54,448 bases of DNA from Thioclava marina (GTDB lineage: Bacteria; Pseudomonadota; Alphaproteobacteria; Rhodobacterales; Rhodobacteraceae). Positions 17,600 through 25,300 of this stretch are shown here, piece by piece (position 1 is the first letter of the stretch; each line of letters opens with the position of its first letter). The stretch is taken from the NCBI RefSeq assembly GCF_002020135.1, contig NZ_MPZS01000004.1, forward strand, positions 1 to 54,448, written 5' to 3'. The translations under genes and the position numbers were made by a program. The notes under the pieces are model-generated. The model was not told where the DNA came from. It did no database searches and saw only the letters and a list, made by a program, of their open reading frames with translations.

Positions 17600-18787
17600 T
17601 CAGAGCGCACGCGCATTCTCGGATCGCAGCAGCGCCATCACCATCGGCCCCGGAGAGAACCCGCCCTCGGCGGCCTTCGCCGACAGGGCCCGCAGATAGC
17701 CCCCCGGCTTGCCGATCTGCTCGGCGCGCTGCAAGATGCAGGCCACGGTAATCGCCGCGGGCACGTCACCCATGATCCGGCAGGCCTCCTGCCAGCCATC
17801 CTCGCTGATTCCGAGCATTCCGCGCACCAAAGACGCTGTCGCGACAAGCTGATACCAGTCGGAGATCCCGTCTCGGGCGTAGTCCCGGATATCCGGGGCG
17901 GCCCTCAGCACAAGTCCCAGCGGGATCGCGCTATCGGCCGGGCGTGACGGGGCGGGGCAGGGCACAACGGCGTCGCCCTCTTCCATTTCATTGGAAGGTT
18001 CAGATTCATTTTTAAATCGGGTTGAATCTTGTATGTGCCGCTCGGAAATGACGTCATTGCCGCTCATTTCTTTTGTTTTATCGTGGGAATACAGGGCGTT
18101 TGCCTCATCCAGCAGAAGCCGCGCAGCGTCCTCGATCTCGGCGATTTCCGCGTGGTCGAGCTTGCGGCGCAGGCTGCGTGCCAGGAGGCGGGCACGATCG
18201 TCGAGCGCGTCGAGACCCGGTTTGCTGCTCTCCTGGGCGAATTCGATGAGCTTGCGGGCATCGCGCAGGAACAGCACCGCACGCTCGCGAAGGCGGCGCA
18301 GCGCCTCGGCGGCCTCTTCCGCAGCCTGAGCTGCCGCGAAGATCTCGGCCGCGCGCAGCACGAGCGGGCGCAGATCGAAGCCGAAAGCCACCCGGATCTG
18401 GCCCGCACGGTCGCGGGCGGCGTAGCGCTTGCCGTTGGGGCTGTCATGGCGCAGCACCAGCCCGGCGGTCACGAGCGCGCGCAGATGGCGGCGCAGGGTG
18501 CTTTCGGCCATGCCATGCGTGCGCGCCGAAAGTGCGGCGTTCGAGGGGAAGACGATCAGGTCGTCGCCCGCCAGCTCGCGCTCTTGGTGAAAGCTCACGA
18601 GCGCCGAGAGGACCGCCAGATCCCGGTCACTGACCCGAAAGGCAGCGCGCGCCTGCGTCAGCGCGCTCAGCACCGCGTATTTGTCGACACTTGCCTCACC
18701 GACGGAGATTTCCGCCATCTGGCGATGGGCCAACAGGCCAGCATCCACCGCTCGCCGCCCAAAGGGCGTCGTTGAAATGTGTTGCAT
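17600..18787 (-). CDS. repC: Replication initiator RepC of a repABC plasmid
   Basis: The protein has 395 residues from the ATG at 18787 (MQHISTTPFGRRAV), the usual RepC opening; a TTG two codons earlier is less likely. A winged-helix DNA-binding region follows (LIVFPSNAALSARTHGMAESTLRRHLRALVTAGLVLRHDSPNGKRYA, about residues 80-125). A helical linker comes next, and then a C-terminal domain (SDWYQLVATASLVRGMLGISEDGWQEACRIMGDVPAAITVACILQRAEQIGKPGGYLRAL) typical of the family. RepC is the initiator and its gene usually contains oriV. An AT-rich stretch inside the gene (about 17985-18085) fits this. Expression is normally limited by a small antisense RNA in the repB-repC gap. Confidence 0.95.
   Translation of the reverse strand: MQHISTTPFGRRAVDAGLLAHRQMAEISVGEASVDKYAVLSALTQARAAFRVSDRDLAVLSALVSFHQERELAGDDLIVFPSNAALSARTHGMAESTLRRHLRALVTAGLVLRHDSPNGKRYAARDRAGQIRVAFGFDLRPLVLRAAEIFAAAQAAEEAAEALRRLRERAVLFLRDARKLIEFAQESSKPGLDALDDRARLLARSLRRKLDHAEIAEIEDAARLLLDEANALYSHDKTKEMSGNDVISERHIQDSTRFKNESEPSNEMEEGDAVVPCPAPSRPADSAIPLGLVLRAAPDIRDYARDGISDWYQLVATASLVRGMLGISEDGWQEACRIMGDVPAAITVACILQRAEQIGKPGGYLRALSAKAAEGGFSPGPMVMALLRSENARAL
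17985..18085. other. AT-rich island in repC, candidate origin of replication
   Basis: Within otherwise GC-rich DNA this stretch of repC is clearly AT-rich. It contains the perfect 12-bp palindrome AATGACGTCATT (18047-18058). In repABC plasmids studied so far the origin lies inside repC in such an island. Assignment here rests on that precedent. Confidence 0.55.
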
Positions 18788-18953
18788 CCTCAATTTTCAG
18801 ACAAAGCGATTCTATTCGTCCACAAGACGTTGTTGACATCTGTCAACCGAGGCGGCATTTTCGGAATTGCTAGTTCGAAGGGCCTCTCGGGATTTTATCT
18901 TGGGGGGTCTTTTCGCTTTTTGGGTCTGCCTCCTTGTTGTTGCTCGCTCACTG
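18788..18953 (+). ncRNA. repB-repC intergenic region, expected place of the antisense ctRNA
   Basis: This 166-bp gap separates repB from repC. In known repABC plasmids such a gap encodes a short countertranscribed RNA, here on the plus strand, that holds down repC expression and sets incompatibility. I cannot define its promoter or terminator with confidence. A TTGACA at 18834 falls within the parS-like palindrome. The call is by position and family knowledge. Confidence 0.35.
18832..18847. other. parS-like palindrome in the repB-repC gap
   Basis: GTTGACATCTGTCAAC differs from the perfect copy at 15253-15268 by one central base. It fits GTTNNNN-N-C-NNNNAAC with T in place of the central G. 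With the copies at 13868 and 15252 it makes three related sites on one side of repB. Confidence 0.6.
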
Positions 18954-19868
18954 TCACTCGCCGCGCTTTTTCAGGAAAAGGCGGTGAATCTCCTCGATAT
19001 TCTCGACCAGCCAGCCGGAAAATTCCGGGTCGGTCAGCTTGATCTGTGCGCCCTTGGCGGAGGGCTTGGCCTCGCCGAGCGCCGCACCGTCCGCACCCCG
19101 CAGCGGGGCAGGGGAGGCGGTCGTCGCCTTGGCCGGTTTCTTCGGCGCGGTCCCTGCGAAGACGGCGGCAAAGCGCGCGTCCGAGGTCGCGCCCTGCACC
19201 ATCGCGCGCAGCTCCGCCCCGTCGCGGCCCTTGGCGCGCTCGGCCAGCGCCAGCCAGCGGTCACGCCCGACCGAAGGGGCCGCGCCGATGGCCGGGATCA
19301 GCCCCTCGGGCAGCGCCTCGACGACCGAAAGCATCCGCGAGATCACGGTCTTGTCGATATGCAGCGCGTCGCAGACCACCTTGCGATCGAAGCCCTGCGC
19401 CACCATCTGCGCGGCGAAATTGGCCTTCTCGATGAAGGACAGGTCCTTGCGCGCGGCGTTTTCCTGGCCCTGCGTGACGATCAGGTCACGGGTGTTCAGC
19501 TCGCGCACCATCGCCTTTACCGGCCGGCCCAGGGTCTTCATCGCGGCGACGCGACGGCGGCCATAGACAATCTCGTAGCGTCCCTCGGTATTGGGCGAGT
19601 GACGCAGAAGGACCGGCACCTGCTGGCCGTAGTCGCGGATCGAGGCTGCCAGCTCGGCAATGCCGTCGTCTTCGTCCAGCCGGTCCTTGAGACCGGCGTC
19701 GTCGATCAGGTCCACCGGCACCTCGATCAGCGCCCGGTCGCGCAGCTCGGCGATGGACTGGCTGACCGCGCCGATCGCACCCTTGGCCGATCGCGGCGGC
19801 ATCGCGGCGCGCGGCGCATCGCTGGGGGCCGCGTCCATCAGGTTCTTGAGCAAATCCTTACGTGCCAT
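18954..19868 (-). CDS. repB: Plasmid partition protein RepB (ParB family)
   Basis: The protein has 304 residues. The ParB N-terminal domain has the arginine patch in YEIVYGRRRVAAMKTLGRPVKAMV (about residues 100-123) and the follow-on GQENAARKDLSFIEKANFAAQM. A central helix-turn-helix (DRKVVCDALHIDKTVISRMLSVVEALP) binds parS. The C-terminal part is linker and dimerisation domain. It starts 11 bp inside the end of repA, and repC follows after 166 bp. It should bind the three GTTGACAGCTGTCAAC-like sites nearby. Confidence 0.95.
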   Translation of the reverse strand: MARKDLLKNLMDAAPSDAPRAAMPPRSAKGAIGAVSQSIAELRDRALIEVPVDLIDDAGLKDRLDEDDGIAELAASIRDYGQQVPVLLRHSPNTEGRYEIVYGRRRVAAMKTLGRPVKAMVRELNTRDLIVTQGQENAARKDLSFIEKANFAAQMVAQGFDRKVVCDALHIDKTVISRMLSVVEALPEGLIPAIGAAPSVGRDRWLALAERAKGRDGAELRAMVQGATSDARFAAVFAGTAPKKPAKATTASPAPLRGADGAALGEAKPSAKGAQIKLTDPEFSGWLVENIEEIHRLFLKKRGE

Positions 19869-21048
19869 TCTCGCGTCCCCATGCTTGCTGGATCAGGGTT
19901 TCGATCTCTCCGTTCACGGCGTTCAGGCTTTCGACGGCCCGCTCGTAGGTGGCGCGGTTGAATTGTCCCTTCTCCACCTCGTAGAGCGTCTGCTTGGTGA
20001 TCCCCGCATCCGAGATCGCGGTGGATTTCAGCACCGGGTGGTTGAGCACATGATCGCCGAACATCGAGCGCATGAAGCTCACCATCTGGTTTTGCGGCCC
20101 GTCGCCCGGCTCGTAGCGGGTGATGACGTAGCGCATCCAGTCGTAATTCATGTCGCCGCCCGCCTCGGCCACCACGCCAAGGAGGTTCGAGGTCATCAGC
20201 AGGAACTGGCACATCGACATCACGTCGAGCATCTGCGGATGCACGGTCACCAGAACGGCCGTTGCGGCGGAGAGGGCGGACATGGTCAGGAACCCGAGTT
20301 GCGGCGGACAATCCATCACGACGACGTCGTAATCGGACTCGATTTCCGCAAGTTTCTCGCCCACGCGGGTAAAGAACATCTGCCCCGAACGCGCGGCCAG
20401 CACACGCGGGGTGTCATGCTCGAATTCCATCAGGTCGAGATTGCCGGGGATGATGTCGAGATTGGTGAAATAGGTCTTCTGGATGATGTCGCGGATCGGC
20501 AGCGGATCGTCATAGCGGATCGCGTCGTAAAGCGTGCCGCCGTCGAGCAGGTCGAACTCGGGCTGGTAGCCGTGCAGGGCCGAGAACGAGGCCTGCGGGT
20601 CGAGGTCGATCGCCAGCACCTTGTAGCCGTCGAGCGCGAGTTTCTGCGCCAGATGCGCCGAGGTCGTCGTCTTGCCCGAGCCGCCCTTGAAGTTGATCAC
20701 CGTGATGACCTGCAGATGATCGCCCTCGCGCCGTCCGGGGAGGTAGGTGCCCGGCGTCTTCGCGCCCTTTTCCAGCATCTCTCGCAGCGCCTGGATGTCC
20801 TGAGGCGAATAGTAACGCCGCCCGCCCGCGCGGATCTCGGGCTCGGGCCCGCGCCCCTCGAGGTGGAGCTTGCGCAGATAGGCGTCTTTCACGCCCAGAA
20901 GGTCGGCCACCTCGCCGGAGGTGAACTTGCGCAGCTCCTTGCGGGCATCTGGCGGGAAAAGCTGTTCGCGATGGGCCTGAAGGCGCTCGGACAGGCGCGC
21001 GGCATGGTCGCCTACCAGAAGGTCGATACGGTCTTTCGCCATTGCCAT
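19858..21048 (-). CDS. repA: Plasmid partition ATPase RepA (ParA family)
   Basis: The protein has 396 residues. The N-terminal part contains a winged helix typical of RepA (RKFTSGEVADLLGVKDAYLRKLHLEGRGPEPEIRAGGRRYYSPQDIQALREML, about residues 41-94). The ATPase domain then has the deviant Walker A INFKGGSGKTTTSAHLAQ and VVVMDCPPQLGFLTMSAL. RepA moves the RepB-parS complex and, with RepB, represses the repABC promoter. The promoter should lie in 21049-21300, where CAAGAT repeats sit. It is the first gene of the repA-repB-repC operon. Confidence 0.95.
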   Translation of the reverse strand: MAMAKDRIDLLVGDHAARLSERLQAHREQLFPPDARKELRKFTSGEVADLLGVKDAYLRKLHLEGRGPEPEIRAGGRRYYSPQDIQALREMLEKGAKTPGTYLPGRREGDHLQVITVINFKGGSGKTTTSAHLAQKLALDGYKVLAIDLDPQASFSALHGYQPEFDLLDGGTLYDAIRYDDPLPIRDIIQKTYFTNLDIIPGNLDLMEFEHDTPRVLAARSGQMFFTRVGEKLAEIESDYDVVVMDCPPQLGFLTMSALSAATAVLVTVHPQMLDVMSMCQFLLMTSNLLGVVAEAGGDMNYDWMRYVITRYEPGDGPQNQMVSFMRSMFGDHVLNHPVLKSTAISDAGITKQTLYEVEKGQFNRATYERAVESLNAVNGEIETLIQQAWGRENGT

Positions 21049-21423
21049 GCCCTTGCCTCTGTCCCGGTCGGGCAGTCGCGCGCTTTGCGTTGCGAACGGC
21101 AGGGGATAAAGAAAATGGGGCTCGCCCGTTGCTTTGTGCCGTATGTTACGCTTTTTTGCGTCTTAGACTGCTCTTAGCGTAAATACTTGGACGGAATCAC
21201 CTGAGTCTGGCAAGTCTTTTTTCACAAGATATAGGGATTACACGCAAGATTAGACACTAATCGCGCCCAAGATCCGCCGCCGGATCAAAATCTTGTGTCG
21301 CCGCCCCTTGGGTCACTACGACAGGCGCCCTGCGATTCTCCTCCCCCCAAGACAAAAAAGACGCGCCGGGTGAGGGCGCGTCCAGTTGAGGAATCTTTAT
21401 CAGAGAACGGAGTTTGGGGTGTG
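21049..21423. promoter_or_regulatory. repABC promoter/operator region with CAAGAT repeats
   Basis: This gap of 375 bases is AT-rich in its middle. CAAGAT occurs at 21225, 21245 and 21268, spaced 20 and 23 bases. An inverted copy (ATCTTG, 21290-21295) makes CACAAGAT/ATCTTGTG the outer arms (21223-21297). GATCCG-CCGC-CGGATC lies inside at 21271-21286. Repeats about two helical turns apart suggest an operator for RepA or RepB autoregulation. The left end (21354-21382) is the terminator of the convergent-side gene. Confidence 0.5.
21354..21382 (-). terminator. Intrinsic terminator after the muramidase-like gene
   Basis: On the minus strand GACGCGCC and GGCGCGTC form a perfect 8-bp stem (21375-21382 with 21360-21367), followed directly by a run of T. 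It starts about 40 bases past the stop of the gene at 21424-22164 and insulates it from the repABC promoter. Confidence 0.85.
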
Positions 21424-22164
21424 TCAGAAGTTCAGCACCTCCGATCGCGCCACAGAGCGCTCCTTGGTCGAGAAGATCCGATCCATGGCGGTCTCGAAGT
21501 TCCGCCAGTCGATCACGGCGCGGTTGCCCGCGATGCCGTGATAGTAGGATCTGCCCGAGATGGTCGGAAGGCCCGCCCAGATCCGGGCGAGGTTGTTCAT
21601 GAACTCGGCGCGCTCGATTTCGCCGTCGAGAAAGGCGCCATAGCCCGCATCCTCAAGCAGCAGATCCGCGAGGAAATCCTGCGTGGTCTCATCGAAGCGC
21701 GCACTCAGTGGCAGGCCAGAGAGGCTGACGAGCCGGCGCAAGGTCTGCGGAATGATCTGGTAGCGGCCGATGGCGTGGCCCTGATTGGGCGTGGCCGCGA
21801 TCCAGGCGTAGATTTCGGAAATGGTCATCTGGCTGGGGCGCTTGCCCGGCTTGACGCGCGCCGAATAGACGATCGCGTCATAGCCGCCGCGCCCGGCCTC
21901 GACCTGCGCGATCAGCGATTTGAGCCGATCGGTCGCGGTTTCCCCGAACACCGGCGGCGCGCGGCGCGGCGCTTCCGGGGAAGGGGTGGGGGAGGGGGGG
22001 ACGACGAGGTGCACCTTCGTCACCGAGGTCGCTTCGATCCCGAAATCGGGAATGAACCGGAATTCGTCATGGGCAACGCTCAGTCCGCCTGCGCGGGCGG
22101 GCTCGAAGCAGCTTGAAAGGCATAGGCTGGAAAGGCCTGCGATAATGGTGGCTCGTAATGGCAT
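21424..22164 (-). CDS. Muramidase-like (lysozyme-fold) exported protein, possible lipoprotein
   Basis: The protein has 246 residues from the ATG at 22164 (GGAG upstream); the longer reading to 22194 is less likely. The signal sequence (LRATIIAGLSSLCLSSCFEPARA) contains LSSC, which could be a lipobox. The conserved part reads LIAQVEAGRGGYDAIVYSARV...MTISEIYAWIAATPNQGHAIGRYQIIPQTLRRLV, which resembles phage-type muramidases (GH104-like). A candidate catalytic Glu sits in VEAGRGGYD, and the AIGRYQ segment is typical. It stands alone between strong terminators and has a GGATAG element 96 bases upstream. It may open peptidoglycan for passage of surface material. The enzyme call is by motif reading only. 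Confidence 0.65.
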   Translation of the reverse strand: MPLRATIIAGLSSLCLSSCFEPARAGGLSVAHDEFRFIPDFGIEATSVTKVHLVVPPSPTPSPEAPRRAPPVFGETATDRLKSLIAQVEAGRGGYDAIVYSARVKPGKRPSQMTISEIYAWIAATPNQGHAIGRYQIIPQTLRRLVSLSGLPLSARFDETTQDFLADLLLEDAGYGAFLDGEIERAEFMNNLARIWAGLPTISGRSYYHGIAGNRAVIDWRNFETAMDRIFSTKERSVARSEVLNF

Positions 22165-22256
22165 CCTGGGTCTCCATAAGCGACATGAGAACACCGACCA
22201 TTATTCGGGAAAAGCCATGCGAATCGGGCACATGCAGAGGTCGAACGCGGTGCTCT

Positions 22257-22265
22257 AAAGGATAG
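22257..22265. promoter_or_regulatory. Surface-regulon half-site c (AAAGGATAG)
   Basis: On the minus strand this reads CTATCCTTT, the same nine bases as in copies a and b. The other arm of the dyad is not conserved here. It lies 96 bases upstream of the muramidase-like gene start. Confidence 0.35.
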
Positions 22266-22325
22266 GCCGCCACCCTTAAGCGCCGTGCCTTCCCCCTTGC
22301 GGGGCCCATGTTCGAGAAGAAAGTG

Positions 22326-22365
22326 GCCGCCCCCCCGGATGCGCAGAGGGGAGGCGGCCTTTTTC
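22326..22365 (-). terminator. Strong terminator after the 1907-residue surface protein gene (T-run on plus strand as well)
   Basis: GGCCGCC-CCCC and GGGG-AGGCGGCC form a long GC stem (22326-22360). It is flanked by TTTTT on the plus strand and by a T-rich stretch on the minus strand. It begins about 20 bases past the stop of the large surface gene. Confidence 0.8.
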
Positions 22366-22381
22366 CCGGCACCAGTGTCGC

Positions 22382-25300
22382 TCAGTTGCCGAGAAAACCG
22401 TCGAGACGATCCCAGAGGGAATTGTCCAGAAGGAGGGTGAAGCGCAGGTAGAACCCGTCCTGATGCAATTGGGACTGGTTCGCGACACGGCCCTGCATGC
22501 GGTTGTAGCCAAGCGCGATCAGCGTGCCCTTCGTCGGCACGAAACCGATCTCGGCGCCGAAGCCGCTCGAGGTGCTGCCGGTGTCGTCCCACAGGTGGCT
22601 CGCATTCAGGCCGATCTGGAAGCGGTCGCCGCCGAATTCGTAGTTGAGACCACCCTGCACCAGCTGCGTCAGAGCATCTGCCGAGACCGACCCGGCGTTG
22701 CGATAGCTCTGGTGCTGACCGGCATATTTGCCGTTCAGGCGCAGGTCCGCGCTCGCCTCGTAGCTTGCATCGACAGACCACATATGGGTGCGGCTTTCGC
22801 TGTCGCGCTTCTCGATGCGGTTCTCGTACCAGGCCAGCACTTCAAGGCGCGGATTCTCCATCGGGCGATAGGCGAGGCCGACGCGGGTGCGGATGCGGCG
22901 GTGGTCCTGACCGTCGCGCTTGTCGAGCGCCACGCGGGTGCGGCCCAGAACGGTGAGGTCGTCGTTGATCTTGCCCGCCAGACCGAGGCTTGCGTAATAG
23001 GTCGCGCCCTCGGGTTCGAACGTGGCGTCGAGATCCGCGTCACCGACCCAGCTCTGGTCCTCGGCCTCCCATTTCGCACCGAGCGCGACCGAGGTCAGCT
23101 TGGCCTTGGAGGTCTCCAGCTCGCGCGAATGCTCGATCGAGGCGGTGAAGGTGGTGAGGTCGTCCCGCTTCCACACGCCGTTGAGACCCTGCGTGTAGGT
23201 GGTCGCCGGATCGCCTGCGTTGCGCGACAGATCGAACGTGCCGTGGAGCCATTCGTTCAGGCGGTAGTCGAAGCCCAGAGAGTCGCGCGTGGTGACGATG
23301 CCGTCGCCGAATGTCATCTCGGATTTCTTGTAGGCACGCCAGCCGGGCTTGGGCTCGGACACCATCGACAGCGTCAGGGTCGGGTCCCCTTCGCCGCTGA
23401 CCGGGTAGCGCAGGCGCGCCGCGATATTGGTGTTCTCGCGATGCTTCGGGCTCCAGTCGGCGCCCAGCAGGACCGAGGTGGTCTCGTCGGTCTCGCCGCC
23501 CGCCTTGCGGCGCTCGTATTCCGCGCCGATCTCGAGGCCGAGCTGGGGCGAGACCTGGTAGTCGTAGAGCACTTCGAGACGGTGCAGCGAGGTCTTGTTG
23601 GTGCGGTCGTAGATCGCTTCGCCCGCAACCGAGATCGCGCTGTCGGCGCTGAGCGTCTCGGAATAGGAGGCGCGCAGCTGGGTCCGGCCAGCGGCCGCGA
23701 TCGCGCCCGGAGCCTTGAAGCTCTTGTCGGTATAGATCGCCTCGGCCTGGAAGCGGCTGGTCTCGGTCTTGCGCTCATAGGCGACGCGCGCGGCCTTGCC
23801 GGTCTCGCCGTCCTGATCCTCGGAGCGCGCGATCTCGGCTTCCCAGCGGCCGCCGTTCTTCGCCTCATGCGTGACATAGGCCGCAGCGAGGCGCATCCGG
23901 GCATCGGTGCCTTTCTTCGCATCGGCATTGACAATGCGCGCGCCGATCTTGGTGCGCTCGGTCAGCGCGTGGTTCACCTCGCCGCCATAGAGCCAGTAAC
24001 GCTCGGCATTCTCGGCCTCGACCTCGTAGGTCACGCGGATCGAGACCGGGTTGCCGAATTCGTCGAACTGGTGGACCGGCGTGTCGAAGGTGATCGTGTT
24101 GCTGAAGAAGTTCAGCAGGTAGTCGGTGCCACGGCGCATCGGCTCGGCCGAGATCACGTCGCCGCCATCTTCGTCGCGCACGAGGATCTCGACGCGTTCG
24201 GAGCCGTCCACGTACCCCTTCAGGTCGATCGTGTAGGGGCCCGACACGCCGCGACCGGCGATTTCCACGATCCGCTGCTCGGCTTTCACATTGGCCGCGA
24301 AGACCGAAACCGAGGTGCGCTCGTTCGCCCAGTAGGCCTTGCCGCCGGTCACGACACGGTTGGTCGCGCCCAGTTTGAAGGCGGGGCTTTCCGGGGCGAT
24401 GTCGATATCGCCGTAAAGGACATAGGAGCGGCCCTTCTCGACCTTCACGTAGAGGTTCGAGGCCGATTGCGCGTCGTAGCCACGCTCGGAGCGGTCGCCG
24501 TAGACGGGGTAGTATTCGTCGCCGCGGATGTCGCGGAACAGGCGCGCTTCGGTGTCGCGGTCGGAATTGTAGCGCAGGGTCAGAAGCGCATCGCCCTTGA
24601 TCGCGCCCTTGAGGTAGAGCGAGCCGCGCAGGCCGGTCGTCGTGTCCTCGAAGCCCGAGATCTTGTCGGCGGCGATGAATTCGCCCTTGCCCGAGCCCCC
24701 GAGGTTCACCGCGCCCTCGATCACGCCGATCATGATGCGCTCATCGAGGTTGGGGGTGAAATCCACCGAGACGCTGGCGGCGTCGAAGCTTGCGCGCACA
24801 CTCAGGCGGTCGGGGCCCGAGACCTGCGGCGCGATCACGTTGAACGTGGCTTCGCCATTGTCGATGAAGGCCTGGATGCCGGGGGTGTCGGGGCGGATGT
24901 CGGTGACGTCCCAGATCGCGCGGCGCGCATCGAGCGTGACCACGGCCGAGGCCGGAACCGCGCGCCCGCGTGCGTCCAGCAGGCGCAGCACGACGGGGAA
25001 GGGGGTCGTGGGGTCGGCGCTTGCGGTTTCAGGGGCGACGATCTCGATGCGGGCGGGGGCGCCCGGTGCGGTCACGGTCATCTCCACGCGCTCGCGCTCG
25101 ATGCCGAAGGGGTCGCGGCCGATCAGGGTCAGGATGTTGTCGCCACCGCGCAGGTCCACCGCCACGAATTCCAGCGCCTGGATATCGCGCGATTCCAGCG
25201 AGGCGCGCTCGCCGATGCGGCTGGCCTCGATCTCGCGGCCATTGACCAGCAGCGCGAGGGTCAGCGCCATGTTCGCCTTCACGCGGATATTCGTGGTGCT

